Below are positions 11,772-24,462 of a DNA stretch of 64,000 nucleotides, piece after piece (positions within the stretch are counted from its first letter, which is position 1; each line of letters begins with the position of its first letter). The notes beneath the pieces were generated by a model, which worked only from the letters and a program-made list of their open reading frames with translations, did no database searches and was not told the DNA's origin. Source of the stretch: Lichtheimia corymbifera B2541 (taxonomy: Eukaryota; Mucoromycota; Mucoromycetes; Mucorales; Lichtheimiaceae); NCBI GenBank assembly GCA_000697475.1, contig JNEU01001033.1, positions 1 through 64,000 on the forward strand, in the 5' to 3' direction. A program made the position numbers and the translations under genes.

Positions 11772-13848
11772 TTAAGCCTTGGAAAGGGCAGCAGCAATAA
11801 GTTCCTCAATGCGTTGACCGTATTCAGGATCAGCACGCTTGAAGTGAGCAATTTGACGCTCACGGATGTGCTTCTTGGCGTTCTTGAGGTGACCAGCAAT
11901 GTTCTCAACAAGGTCAGTCTTCTCCTCAGCAGGCATCAAGCGGTAGAGATCACCAGCTTGGACAAAGTCATCATCGGTAAGCTCATAGGTGAAGCGACCA
12001 GTCAAGCCAGAGACTTCCTCAGCAGAGAAAGTGGTAGCGGCAACATTGGTTTGGTAGGGACCACCGAAAGAGTTGGGCTCATAGTTAGGAGCAGCACCGC
12101 CATTGCCGTTGACTAAAAAGATAAACGAGTGAGTTTCTCACATGTCATGATAACTTTTCTCTCCCACACACACACACTTACCAGCCATGAAACCATCACG
12201 TTGGTGGTTAGCAACAACAGACTTGGGCTGGTTGATAGGGATTTGAGTGTAGTTGGCACCCAAGCGATGACGGTGGGTATCGGGGTACGAGAAAAGACGA
12301 CCTTGAAGCATACGATCAGGGGAGATATCGATACCAGGAACAATGTGAGCAGGGGAGAAAGCAGCTTGCTCAACCTCAGCAAAGTAGTTCTCAGGGTTGC
12401 GGTTAAGAGTCATCTTGCCAACAGGGTGCAAGGGATAATCCTATCATTGTGTGTGAGTGTGAGATACGTTGTACACGACGTATGATCATCTCTTTCTCTC
12501 TCTCTCCTTTTCCCAACAGCAATACTGCACATGGCTCGAGAATTTACCTTATGAGACCAGATCTTGGTGACATCGAAGGGGTTGAAGCGGTACTTCTTGG
12601 CATCCTCAGGCTCCATGATTTGGACATAGACGGACCAGGAAGGATATTCACCACGCTCAATAGCGTTGAAGAGATCAGCAGTAGCGTAGTCAGGGTTTTC
12701 ACCAGCAAGACGTTGAGCTTCAGAAGCCTTCAAGTTCTTGATACCTTGATCGGTCTTGAAGTGCCACTTGACATACTTGAAGTTGCCGTTGGCATCAACA
12801 AGCTTGAGGGTGTGGGAAGAGTAACCGTTCAAGTGACGGTAACCATCGGGAGTACCACGGTTGGAGAAGAGGATAGAGACTTGGTGGATGGACTCAGGGA
12901 CGAGGGAGAGGAAATCCCAGAACATGTCTGCATTGACGAGTGGTGTATGAGTAAAAACTTTTTCCCACACAAGGTGTTTTTTTAGTATAACTTACCAGGA
13001 TCGGGGGTGTTGGTCTGAGGATTTCTCTTTTGGGTGTGGATGAAGTCTATAATTGTTGTAAACGGAAATACCCGATCATTGATGAGCATATATCGGCGAT
13101 ACAAAAGATTTGACACACTGAATCAATTTCAACATACCAGGGAACTTGGAAGGATCACGGATAAAGAAGACGGGAGTGTTGTTGCCAACCATATCCCAGT
13201 TGCCTAGAAACAACATGCATCGCGTGCGTGAGAATTCAACGAGTCAACTACATTACACACACACACACACACACACACAGCTCTACCCTACGTACCCTCC
13301 TCAGTGTAGAACTTGACGGCGAAACCACGGGGGTCACGAGCAGTATCAGCGCTACCCTTCTCACCACCAACAGTCGAGAAACGAAGGAAGACGGGAGTCT
13401 TCTTGCCAATGTGGCTCAAGAACTTGGCCTTGGTAAGATGGCTAATGTCATGGGTGACCTCTATTGTCTCATTGTAAGCATGCATGTAGTCCACAATCTC
13501 ACAGAGTGGTGAAACCTACCAAAGACACCGTGGGCGCCAGCACCCTTGGCGTGGACAACACGCTCAGGAATACGCTCTCTGTCAAAGTGAGCTATACAAA
13601 AATTTATGTCAGCATGTATAAAGTGGGAATAAAGGCGATCATGTACATACCAAGCTTGTCAATCAAGTGGAAGTCTTGGATAAGGCTGTATATAAGAAAT
13701 AATACAAGAGAGTTGAGTTATATATATGAATGAACAATTATAGTAAAAAGAGGATGACTTACACAGGACCCCAGGGACCAGCGGTTTGGGAGGTTTGGTT
13801 GTTCTCGACAGGGTTGCCGTTAGAGGTGGTCAAAACGTTCTTGGACAT
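11772..13848 (-). CDS. Catalase (haem, small-subunit type)
   Basis: Breaks down hydrogen peroxide to water and oxygen. Start [20 protein letters not shown] at 13846-13848, stop at 11772-11774; about seven exons, roughly 490 residues, a normal small-subunit length. Visible catalytic features: [16 protein letters not shown] with the distal His, [19 protein letters not shown], the [13 protein letters not shown] segment with the active-site Asn, and [14 protein letters not shown] with the proximal haem-ligating Tyr. The C-terminus is AALSKA; SKA resembles but does not match the canonical SKL peroxisomal signal, so peroxisomal versus cytosolic location is open. One intron near 13255 carries a (CA)n tract. 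A TATA-like CTATAAAAG lies about 90 nt upstream on the coding strand. Confidence 0.95.
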
Positions 13849-15578
13849 GATGATAAAGAGTGAGGGGGTTGTCTTTTCAAATGAAGAGTGGAAAAGAGAG
13901 ACAAGGAAACAGCAGCACGATCTGAAAAGTCAACGTCTTTTATAGGTTGCGGGGTGGGGGACAAGAGGGCTATATTTTTCTGTTGAAATATCACACGCAA
14001 TGCATGAGACCCCCCAATCATTTACGTGAATTTGCTGGGGAAGCTGGCTTGTGGAGGCCAATCAAATGTCCCTTGGCTGGATGACAAAGCAACTCAACCA
14101 CTTGAGTGATACACCAATGCTGCTTATGGTGCTCATGTCTCATGTGCAGATGGTGTGGATGTGGGTGTGTGAAAGGAACTATGGATTTAAAATTAACTTT
14201 ATTCATGCATCTTTCTGATTACTATTACTACATCTGCTGCTTGTCTTTTTGATAATGCATTGATGTTGTTGTTGTTGTTGTAAGCTTGGTGATGATGATG
14301 AACCTGTGCTACACTTGCTTACTGATGCCAATTCCCCGCACAAGGATAGATTGGCTGATCGCCACCTAAAGCCGACACCCAACATCCAAAAAAGGTGTCA
14401 CTTGGCCAACGAGAAGGATACCGAAAACAATAGAGCATGTGTCACCCGTTCCTCTGTAATTCAATGCAACACATATTGGGTTCAGCCACAACTTTCAATA
14501 GCTCTGCTTCTTTGTCAGCACCAGACCAATGGATGTGCTTGTTGCAAAGCGCAAAAAAGGAATCGACTCAGCTGTGAGTGGTCGTCGATTGTCCATACGT
14601 CAATGCGGGTAAAACAAGGAGTCCCCTTTTTTTTGTATGACAAACCGGATGAAGGTATGGCATTCGATGCTTGATTTCTTAATTCAAACTAACTGCTAAT
14701 ACACCAATGCAATTTGATGTAATACTTGTTACATGTTGACGTCGGTCATTCGCAAGTATGGGTCGCGCTTTGAAAGTAATAGATGAAATGGTTCTGCATA
14801 GTTCTATAATATTGAATGGGTAAACAGCAGGGTCTTGATTTATACATACACGCCCTTGAAAAAATGGTGTGATGGTGGGGTGCTTTGTTAATACCAGGGC
14901 CAATAAATTCGTGCGATGGGTAACCATGCAAGGATGATACAGGCTCCGTCTCCATCCGCAATTCACATACAGCGCTGCTTTTAATTATCACAAGGGAGAT
15001 GGAAATCGAGATACAATTGAAGAATTATGGGAGTTGGATTGAGAAAAGGGAGAAAGAGATGGATGCATATGCATAGTGTGAGTGGCACGTTGTTGTTGTT
15101 GTTGTTGAGAGCAGAGAGAAAGAGGGAAAAAAGGATCTTCTATTTCCTATTTGGATTTCCCTCGCAACAGGCGCATATCATTCTTTGCAGACAAGGGATA
15201 GCTATACTGATGACTTGTGTGGGAGAAAGGGGGTCATTATCATCATCCGTTGTCGGGCGAGTCAGCAACAATTGCATTCTTTTTCCTCCATCAAAAAACA
15301 CACACAACTTGGTTATCCCGCTTAACACACACACTTCTCCTGTATTTCCTTTTTCTTTCTTTTTATAATATCGTCCTCTTTTTTGTTCTCTCTCTCTCTC
15401 TCTTTCTCTCTCTGTTTTACTCACTCAACAGATTGGATGCTTTAGTCTGATTCTTCAGTTCTCCTCATAACATTATCGATATATCTTGTCAAGTTCTCTT
15501 TGTTTTCTTGCAGAGCAGCGCTTATTCTCTCTCTCTCTCTTGTATATATTTCCCCCCATTTGACATTGTCTCCCGTAA
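13849..15578. other. Intergenic region between divergent catalase and CDC4 genes
   Basis: Contains the catalase promoter on the left and the CDC4 leader on the right. The right side has (TTG)n near 15092 and a long (CT)n tract at about 15385-15415. A 122-codon frame at 14306-14674 looks random: many Cys/His, no domain, no splice context. No gene supported. Confidence 0.5.
13937..13944 (-). promoter_or_regulatory. TATA box of the catalase gene
   Basis: On the minus strand the sequence reads TATAAAAG about 90 nt upstream of the catalase ATG, followed by a pyrimidine-rich leader typical of highly expressed fungal genes. Inferred from sequence and position. Confidence 0.6.
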
Positions 15579-17782
15579 ATGCTTCCACCTACTCCACGCA
15601 TGACACATTCAAATACCCCCACATCTCATCCATCTACCATGCATACCACATCCTCAAACACATCCCTTCCAGCACCGTTATTACCACCAGCAACTGCTAT
15701 TTTGCCAACGACTCCAGCTCATTCCAACATCTCACAAACCGAGTCGCCGTCCTCGTCCTCGTCTTCTTTTTATCCCACTATGCGATACCCATTGGCCCGA
15801 GCAACCACCCCTCCGAGTCTTTTGTCTTTTCGATCGATGAGCGTCTATCAGCAACCCTCACATGAAGGATACAAGGTAGGACATCAGAGATTAGACCGGA
15901 TAAGGAGTATTATGTCAATGGATGTTGATCAAATTTCTGCTGGCCGTATACAGGATCATACAAGTAAACGTCGTGGATCTGTGTCCACATTTGTAACCAC
16001 GCCCATGGAAGATGAAGATGATGATGATCATCATCATGCTACCAATAGCAGTAGTGGATACCATCAAAGTAATAGCAAGAAACGAGTTAAATTGGAAACA
16101 ACAACAACAACAACCACTATCACAACCACCACTACCGCCAACAACATGCCATCCCCTTACCTGGAAGATGATGAAGAAGGATTACTACCCATGGTCACCA
16201 CGGATGCCTTACGACAACTTCCAGATATGGTCCATGCTTATGATTCCCTTGCACCCAGTTTGCAGAGTTACATTCTATTCCAATTGTTGAAACGCTCCCC
16301 TACTGATACCTTGCAATTTGTCAATGCTATGGTGACCCCTGTTCTCAAGAGGGATTTTCTTGCGTCGTTACCCCTGGAATTAGCATTGAATGTCATTAGC
16401 CATCTTGATGCCCTTACGCTATGTCGAGCAGCCTGTGTTAGTCGCAAATGGCGTTCTGTAGTGGATTCACATCCAGCCACATGGAAACGGCTCCTGCAGC
16501 GTGATCGCCTTTTACCTTCTAGCATGACAGAGGATGATGGTGCTGAAGAAGAAGATCCCATGGATGTGGATGATGGTGGCATCAATCGATACAAGGAAAT
16601 CTATCGTCGACAATACACATTACGGCAAAATTGGCGACGAGGACGTGCACGACGTATTCGTTTCCAAGGCCATCCACCAAGAACGGTAGTCACGTGCTTG
16701 CAATTTGATGATGACAAGATCATTTCTGGTGCCGACGACCACCATATTCATGTGTACGACACTCGCACGGGCCAGCTACGACATGCATTAACAGGACATG
16801 AAGGTGGTGTGTGGGCATTACAATATGTTGGAAACACTCTTGTCAGTGGATCGACCGATCGTACAGTACGTGTCTGGGATATCGCCAAAGGCCTCTGCAC
16901 ACATGTCTTTATTGGTCATACATCTACCGTACGCTGCCTTCAAATTGTGCAACCTACCATGGTCAATGGGCGTCTTGAGCCTAGTGTGCCTCTCATTGTC
17001 ACTGGTTCGCGTGATGCAACGCTGCGTGTTTGGCGATTACCCGATTTGGATGAACAAATGAACAATGACACATATCACGGTGAAGGTGGTCCTCGTTGGT
17101 TTATGCATTCACTTACAGGCCATGAACATTCCGTTCGTGCGCTTGCCGCCCATGGGAATCGTCTCGTCAGTGGAAGCTATGACTGCACAGTATGCGTGTG
17201 GAATGTGGAAGAAGGTCGAATGCTGCATCGTATGGAAGGCCATGTGCAAAAAGTGTATTCAGTCGTTATCGATGCAGAACGTCAACATTGCATGAGTGGA
17301 AGCATGGACAGCACAGTACGCATCTGGGATATGGAAAGTGGTCATTGTCTCAAGGTGCTCGATGGTCATGCCATCCTTGTGGGCTTGCTGGGCTTAACAC
17401 CAAAGTACTTGGTATCAGCGGCGGCAGATGCATCGCTTCGTGTATGGTCTCCAGAAACAGGTGTATGCCAACACGTCCTCACCGGTCATATCAGCGCCAT
17501 CACTTGCTTCCAACACAATGACGAAATGGTCATCTCAGGTTCCGAAGGCGGTCTCAAAATGTGGGATATCAATACCGGCAAACATGTCTGTGATCTTATC
17601 ACGAACGTATCCGGTGTTTGGCGTGTCGCTTTTGATCAACGACGCTGTGTCGCCACCGTTCATAGGTAAACATTACTTTTTCGTTTCTAAGTATTTCTGA
17701 GACTGATCGACGTCGCTTTAGGGATGATGTCACATCGTTTGAAGTTCTGGATTTTGGAGTGTATGGTTTAGAAGATACATAG
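15579..17782 (+). CDS. CDC4: F-box/WD40 SCF ubiquitin-ligase receptor, Cdc4/Fbw7 type
   Basis: Substrate receptor of the SCF ubiquitin ligase that recognises doubly phosphorylated degrons of cell-cycle regulators in the nucleus. The first exon encodes about 696 residues; a second short exon (acceptor near 17722) adds VTSFEVLDFGVYGLEDT. Order: low-complexity N-terminus; dimerisation helix YDSLAPSLQSYILFQLLKRS; F-box FLASLPLELALNVISHLDAL with CVSRKWR; then eight WD40 blades from about 16680 to the end. The phosphodegron-binding arginines of Fbw7 are matched in context: GSTDRTVRVWD, STVRCLQ and GSRDATLRVW. Eight blades and the D-domain separate it from seven-bladed Met30/beta-TrCP types. It is convergent with the RdRP gene, 206 nt between stops. 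Confidence 0.92.
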
Positions 17783-17988
17783 TAATAGGCTAATGTAAAA
17801 TGTGCATTATTTATCACTACTAAAATTGAGAGAGAGGTGGAAACGTTATAAAAGTTTTAATGAATACGATGAAGATGTGGCTATTACTATGCAAGTTGTG
17901 AGGGGAGGGGTGATTTAGACGCAAATAGCACGCATTTGGAATAAAAATGCAGGGTGTAAATGAGGATGTGTGTGTATGTGTGTATGAA

Positions 17989-20900
17989 TTAACTAAAGAG
18001 AACTTTGGCCATCTCTTCGTCGGTGTGGTCACTTTTCAGGTGTATATAATCAGTCTTGGGTTGTTGAATGCTGTCACCGTTTCGTTCCATGGTATGAGAC
18101 TTTGAGCTACTTGGCGATGGTAAAACGTTGGAGGATGATATCGACTTTGCTACGTTGCTGCTTGTTCTTTGCGAAATAAACTTTTTCAAATCTGCAATCT
18201 TGATTTCGAAAACTGGATGCTCCGCTTCCTCAGTTCCAGAATCGTTGCCTTGATGGTTGCTATCATCATCGCTCTCATCCTCTTCTTCATCCTCTTCGTC
18301 ACTCTCATCCTCCTCTTGTTCATCTTCCTCGTCCTCTTCTTCAATTTGAATATCCTCAACCCACTGCGAGTCGCCTTGTCGATAGCTCTGAATGGTCTTT
18401 TCATCAAGTGCTTGATACATGCGAGGAAGAACCTCACGGTGGGTATTGCGACGTGCCATTTCACAAAGCAAGTCAAAGTGTATCCATGGGAAACTGATAA
18501 AGTCACTTCCAGAGTGTGCACGTCGCCGCTCTTCAGGGTGATAGGTGACATAGTACCAAGCGGCAGCCTTCGTCTCCAAATGCATACGGTCTTCATCACT
18601 GGCTTGGTATATAGGCCGCTCACCAATGATATCCCTCTTGAAATAATCGCGTCGGTACTTTTCACGCAACGATGTCACTGCTCGCATCATGCGCTTGCAT
18701 AATTCATACGTGTTGCTTCTTGTATCTGGAATCTGACCCCATTCCATTACAAATCCTGATATCAACTCGCTTTCGGTATGCACGCCATATTGATTCATGA
18801 GCGACTGAAGGTCTCGGTCGTACTCGGCTTTGATTTCACGTGCTTGAAGAATGTATTGCTCCATATTGGGTGTCCATAAGCGTACGTCGTATGTCGTTCT
18901 CTCCAAGTGTACAAGCTTTTCACGATAATGCTCATAATCCTCTTGATTGATCGATCGGTAAATACGACCCAACACCTTTTCCGACTTGTAGCTTTCCTTG
19001 TCCTTCTTTTGCATGAAGTCAGGGAATACTCGTACACGTAGATCTTCTTCAAGAATAGCAGGTTTGCCTGTTTTGGGGAAATCTAATGTATATACGTTAG
19101 TTTCTTCTTTTTCTTTCCTGCAATCTCGAAAAAACTTACCAACTGCACGTGAATGTAGCTGTGCCAAACGAATACATCGGCCATCCTGAGCGCCCATAGG
19201 TGACATATCAGCTGTTGCCAAGTGTGCATGTGCAATCTGACCCAGGCTATCATTGTTCATGTAATTGACAAAAAACTTTTGAATATGTGAGATCTTGACG
19301 CGATCCACTTCCATAGGCTCTTCTGGTGTGTAATCAAGTGGCTCAAAGTTCCGGTTGGGTGGAATTAATGATGGATCCCAAATAAGCCTAATAGAGAAAA
19401 ATGAATGAGATCATGTCATAGAGAGATAACATAATATCACTTACGTATAATCATCACCATCCAAATCACCTCCTGAAAGCATACTGGGAAGGTCTCGATA
19501 ACCTTTTGCAGGGAATACAATCACATCGCATAAATGGCGTAGCTTTGGACAATCGACAGCGGTAACCACACGAATATCGCCAGGATGGAAACATGGGTTG
19601 CGGAAAATGATGCAATCACCTGCAATGACCCGTCGTATGGGCTGACTTGATCCGAGTGTGCTTTCCGAGATTTGACAAAATACTTCGTTTGGCTCCAATG
19701 AATCGGTCTCATCAAGGACACCAAGAAGAAAAGCACCTTTTGGCACTTGAATCTTTGCTTTCTCCTTTAGATCCTTCATCCGTGATGCACGGAAGAGTTT
19801 GAGCAAGTTGGTAATATATGGGTCCTGGCGTTCGAGAAAACCAGAGTTGATGATAGCCATCATTGCACGTGCTGTACCAAATTCATCCAGATTCTGAGTC
19901 AAGAGTCGTGTAGACGTGGACGGGTTCTTGAGCATTAGATCCATTGCATCCATTGCGTTCTTGGTCATGGTCATGAATACAGTATCCTTGACACCCAATG
20001 CTGATAATAGGATGATGGCTTGTCGATTGAGGTAGGCTGGGAGAAAACGCGATACACGGATCACTTCAAACATGGTATAATTGGCTTCAAACTTGATTTG
20101 GCTCGGTCGTAATTGGAGCCTCTTGCCACTCAGATAATTGGAGACAACTAGCACACCTTTGGCACCACTCAAACGAAATTGAAAACAGCTTGGCGGGTGA
20201 TCCAACTTTAGTAAGCTTGACACTTCTCGAGCCAATGCTGGTGATATCTTCCCAATGCCATCCGAGAAACAGTAGCCGTTGGCTTCAATGTCGTCAATGA
20301 TCTCCACTTGGCTGATATCCAAATCCTTTGTCGGCGTGGTTGATGAAAAGCACTAGAATACAGTTGTCAGTCAAATCATATCATTACTTTTTTGTTTATC
20401 TTACCTGTCCCATTCTCACGGCATTCTTGGCAATGATTTTCACATGATCAAATGATCCCATCCACGAGCGGATCATCTTTGGAGTCAATTCATGAGTGGG
20501 AGCAAAGAACCAACAACCATGGCCCCGAAGTTGTGAGCTGGAAAATGCCAGAAACTCATAGCGTCGTGTTCCAATTTGGATGCCATCTCGCAAGACTTTG
20601 TATACTCGATCATATAAAGCTTCATTGTGGTCGATACCAAAGGATGCTGGCATGCGTCTCATTCCATCGTCAACAAATTGCACCCGAAGAAAACGATCGG
20701 CATATTGCTCAAAGTGACGAACAACACGATTGGTGACTTCTACTACGGGTGGTTGAAGGTACATGGTCGTTGGTGTGACAAAGATCTTTCGAGTAGCCAT
20801 GCAATGCTGAGGAATATGTTGTCGCTGATTGATCTTGCCCCGCTTTTGCTTGTAAATGTTGTGACAAAACTCGGCTGGGTTGCGTATCAATGTACCATGC

Positions 20901-22209
20901 TCCATCAATAATGTCAGTAGACTAACAGCAATCCATGGCTCGAGCTGATTCATCATGTCGTAAAAGTTGTCATCCATGTTTGCTGATTCAATTTGATGTC
21001 GTGATACAGCTGATTCAAGTGCGTATAGCACATCGAAATCTTTGATCTTGGTGGCTCGATAGATGTGATCTTTGATATTCAATGTTGAGCCAGGAATAAC
21101 ACGTAAAAAGAGTCGTCGTTCCTTTTGATAATCGCGTGGTATAAGGTTGAATAGAGCTCCCTGGGCTAGCATGTCTTGTAATGCAGGCTGCATGTATTCA
21201 GGAGGATCAAGCTTGATACGTAATGTCAACCATCCACCCAAATCAATACGATGCGCCGGCGGTATAGGAGGTACTGGACTACGTTTGGCTTTGGTATTGT
21301 TGGCAGCTTCAGCTTCCAAGCGTCTCTTTGCATTCATATCAACAGGGATATCCACAACACGTTCCCATGCTCTTGCCGTCGAATTGCGCTGTGTGTACAA
21401 ATGATCGCTTGTACCGGGCACCTTCATCATCTTTTGTCTCTTGACATGGGGTGGATATTGCAATGAAATCGTAAGAAAAATAGCTGATCCATCACGTTCC
21501 AGTCGCATCATTCCATCAATGTCGCCAAAGTCAAATCGCATTCGGTATCTTTCTCCCAAGTGTGAAAAAAGAATAATGCAGGTTCGCATATCGTAATCAA
21601 TGATCAATTCCACATTCGTTGCTGCTGACCACATCTCTGCAAAGGCCTTGGTAGCCACCATCACTCCCATCGATAACTGCTTTGCCGGTATCCGTGCAGT
21701 ATTAGGTTCCTTGGGTGCCTCTCGCCATGGATGTGCATTCGAAAATCCCTTTGGAGCAAACTTCATAGCAACAGGTACACCATCAATCCGGGCTGCTGCA
21801 AATACGAAACTGCAATCAGAGGGTGGTCGACTAACAACAAGTACACACAGAGATATGAGCTTTATTTGCATGCTAAATGATAGGACATCCTACCAACTTA
21901 CTCGAAAAGAACAATAGCACGACCTTTTGAACGACGATCCTCGTCAAGCTCTATTTCCACTCGCTCGACTTGACCGAATCTCGTAAAGTAATCGTAAAGG
22001 GTATGGGCAATGGTCTGTCGGTGCAACTTGGAAACCAGTATACAACGTGGGTCGCATTCGGCGGGTACCTCGTGGGGCCCCATGGCCATTGGAGCTTTGT
22101 CGTCAAACTCGCGCGCTAATCAAGCTCGATTGCCATCAGTCATATTGTGCATAGGTTGAAGAGAGGAGTTGGTCTTACCCAATGCCCACTTATGGTGCTG
22201 GTTACGCAT
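17989..22209 (-). CDS. RNA-dependent RNA polymerase of the RNAi pathway
   Basis: Copies single-stranded RNA into double-stranded RNA that feeds Dicer (QDE-1/Rdp1/RDR family). Exon 1 (ATG at 22207-22209) encodes MRNQHHKWAL and splices to a segment with an RRM-like fold: CILVSKLHRQTIAHTLYDYF and RSKGRAIVLFE. The long middle exon (to about 20400) carries the family N-terminal and linker regions. The catalytic double-psi beta-barrel includes FSDGIGKISPALA and the metal-binding LSGGDLDGDDYT, whose last codon is split by an intron at about 19441. The C-terminal exons contain IAHAHLATAD and ESELISGF, typical of the family. Near residue 1170 is a strongly acidic Glu/Asp run of about 40 residues. Estimated length is about 1,300 residues. 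I assign no orthology to Mucor rdrp1 versus rdrp2. Confidence 0.94.
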
Positions 22210-22934
22210 GCGTTGGATGAGTCGTCGATTGCGTGAGAGTGTGAGTGGGAGTGGAACAAGTGTCAAACTGATTGATTGATTGATTCTACCTTTCTTCTCC
22301 GAATACCACTTTTGGACTCACACGCTTTGTTGTCATATTAAATCATGTGCAATAACAGGTTCTTCTTATCACTCTATATCAACTTTTCTTCCTTATACTT
22401 TGTCTCTTTTATATGATTAAATGGATAACCCTTTGCTGCATGAATTGATCATCCCGACATTTACCGGTTCAAGTAATAAGCTCATTATGGATCCCACATC
22501 ACCCCTATCTTTTTAAATAAACTTGAATTCTTGCTATTCACCAAGCTGATGATAAAAAAGAGAGAGAGAGAAACTCTATTCTGCATGTCCCTTTCAAGTG
22601 TGTGCAACATGGAAGGTGGTGTCGGTGAAACAGTTTTGCCATCCAGTGTGGCTTATGCGTGCGCTTGATCTCTCCAAGGGGTACTGGCAAGCAGTGGATT
22701 CCTCCTCTTCGTGCTGACCCATCAGGTAATGTATCAATGATCCATCCATGCATCCATCCTATTATATGATGCATCCATCCGTTCATTCATTCATCGATCC
22801 ATCGACTGCACTATGAAATTATCGACATTTTACGTAATGAAACGAGATTGGATCATCATGGATGAAGATGCCCATTTTTTGAGCCTTTTATTAATACAGT
22901 ACACATCGTCTCTACAGCTTGCTTTTTATATAAC
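22210..22934. promoter_or_regulatory. Divergent promoter region RdRP / uS8
   Basis: 725 nt between the divergent starts. It contains a (GA)n tract at about 22558-22572, a CATCCAT-rich stretch at about 22740-22800 and TTTTTATATAA immediately before the uS8 ATG. No open gene is supported. Confidence 0.45.
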
Positions 22935-23408
22935 ATGGTCCGTGTCTCTGTTTTGAACGACTGCTTGAACGCCATCAACAACGCCGAGCGCCGTGGTAAG
23001 CGCCAGGTCATGATCCGCCCTTCCTCCAAGGTCATTGTCAAGTTCCTTTCGGTCATGCAGAAGCACGGTATGTCATTTCGTCAATGGATAAAAGGACCGT
23101 GGCAGTTTTACTAAGAATATATATATATATATATATATCGATATATAGGCTACATTGGTGAGTTTGAGGAAATTGACGACCACCGTTCTGGCAAGATCGT
23201 TATCCAACTCAACGGCCGTTTGAACAAGTGCGGTGTCATCTCTCCCCGCTTCAACATCAAGCTCCAGGATCTTGAGAAGTGGACCTCCAACTTGCTTCCC
23301 TCCCGTCAATTCGGTTACCTTGTTTTGACCACCTCTGCCGGTATCATGGATCACGAGGAAGCTCGTCGCAAGCACGCTGGTGGCAAGATTCTCGGTTTCT
23401 TCTACTAA
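22935..23408 (+). CDS. RPS22: 40S ribosomal protein uS8 (S15a / yeast S22)
   Basis: Component of the small ribosomal subunit body. Two exons join to the complete 130-residue protein: [20 protein letters not shown] at the start, then the junction [18 protein letters not shown], then [11 protein letters not shown], and the C-terminus [11 protein letters not shown], all diagnostic of eukaryotic uS8. The intron is 23068-23148 (81 nt) with an (AT)n tract before its acceptor. The Gly codon is split. AATAAA lies 27 nt after the stop. Codon choice is strongly biased to C-ending codons, as expected for a highly expressed gene. Confidence 0.98.
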
Positions 23409-24462
23409 GCAACACTTGCTTTTGCGTTCGCCTCAATAAATCGGAACATATAGCATCCTGATTATTCTTTGCTGTCTGATCTTGGATTGGGGATGGATTG
23501 GGGGAATTAAAAATATGCATGGTGGGTGGTCATGGATACGCGCTATAGCAACACCGCACCACGTGACTTTGTTGAGATGGTCACCAAGGAAAATCAATCC
23601 ATGCATATTATGTCAACATAAAACTGGATCGTAAGCATGGTGCTGGATATCTAGGCGATCATTAACTTCAACCACTCTCGTCCATGGCTGATTTCTTTCA
23701 CGACAATGAAGCACTTTTATGAACAAAGTTGCCCAACCGATATAATGATTTACCAATGGTAGCAAAATTAAGAGACATAGAAAGCCACCAGGTGAACTTG
23801 ATGCATGCGGTGCAAGCAATCATAGGATAATCACCTATATACCACCTGCTGCATTTCACTCTATCACGGGGTTATAATTACACGTACACTCGATTTGTTT
23901 TAAGGTTATGCGAAATAGCAAACAAGCATAGATTTGTCGGAACATACGTAGGAATGACACTTGTCATCTATTAATCTGGTTTTATTTCCTTTATAGTGCT
24001 AAATGACATGGTCTATTGACGTATTATCAAAGGGATATGACTCCATACCATACCACGGGGATGTCATGATCGGCACCATTTGTCACGCATCATGATGATG
24101 ACAGGGTCATTGTCGTGGGAACTCAGCCAGCTATTTTGGGTGATCAAAGCAAACTGAGCAGGCCTTTGTAATAAAGGCTATATTATTGTCATGCGTATAC
24201 ATTGTCAAAGAAGAATACTTAATGATAAAGTGGTTGTTGAATCAACGGTACCCCGTCGTCATTGTAAGATTCATGCATGGGATGCATAATAAAGAGAGGG
24301 GGCAAAGCAAATGGCCTCTGTTGGGTGGTTACACAAACACATTGTACAACGACAACAAACGTAACCCTCCCGCATACGTAATTAAACGCGCACCCTTATC
24401 TATTTATTCTCTGCTTGTCTCTTTCTCTTTCTCTCCGCTATCTCCTCTTATATTATTACAGA
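23409..24462. other. Intergenic region uS8 to PLP enzyme
   Basis: Holds AATAAA for uS8 at 23435-23440 and a pyrimidine-rich leader before 24463. No gene or repeat seen in between. Confidence 0.5.

Noticed and set aside
12449..12985. 178-codon plus-strand frame inside catalase
   Set aside because: Antisense shadow of the conserved catalase exons, whose biased codons leave the opposite strand open.
14306..14674. 122-codon frame between catalase and CDC4
   Set aside because: No family resemblance, no splice context, composition of random sequence.
23068..23148. Intronic snoRNA in the uS8 gene
   Set aside because: The intron lacks C/D or H/ACA boxes; it is mostly an (AT)n tract.
24415..24462. 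Upstream in-frame start for the PLP enzyme
   Set aside because: Adds only Ser/Leu/Tyr-rich sequence from a pyrimidine-rich leader; the family N-terminus fits the start at 24463.
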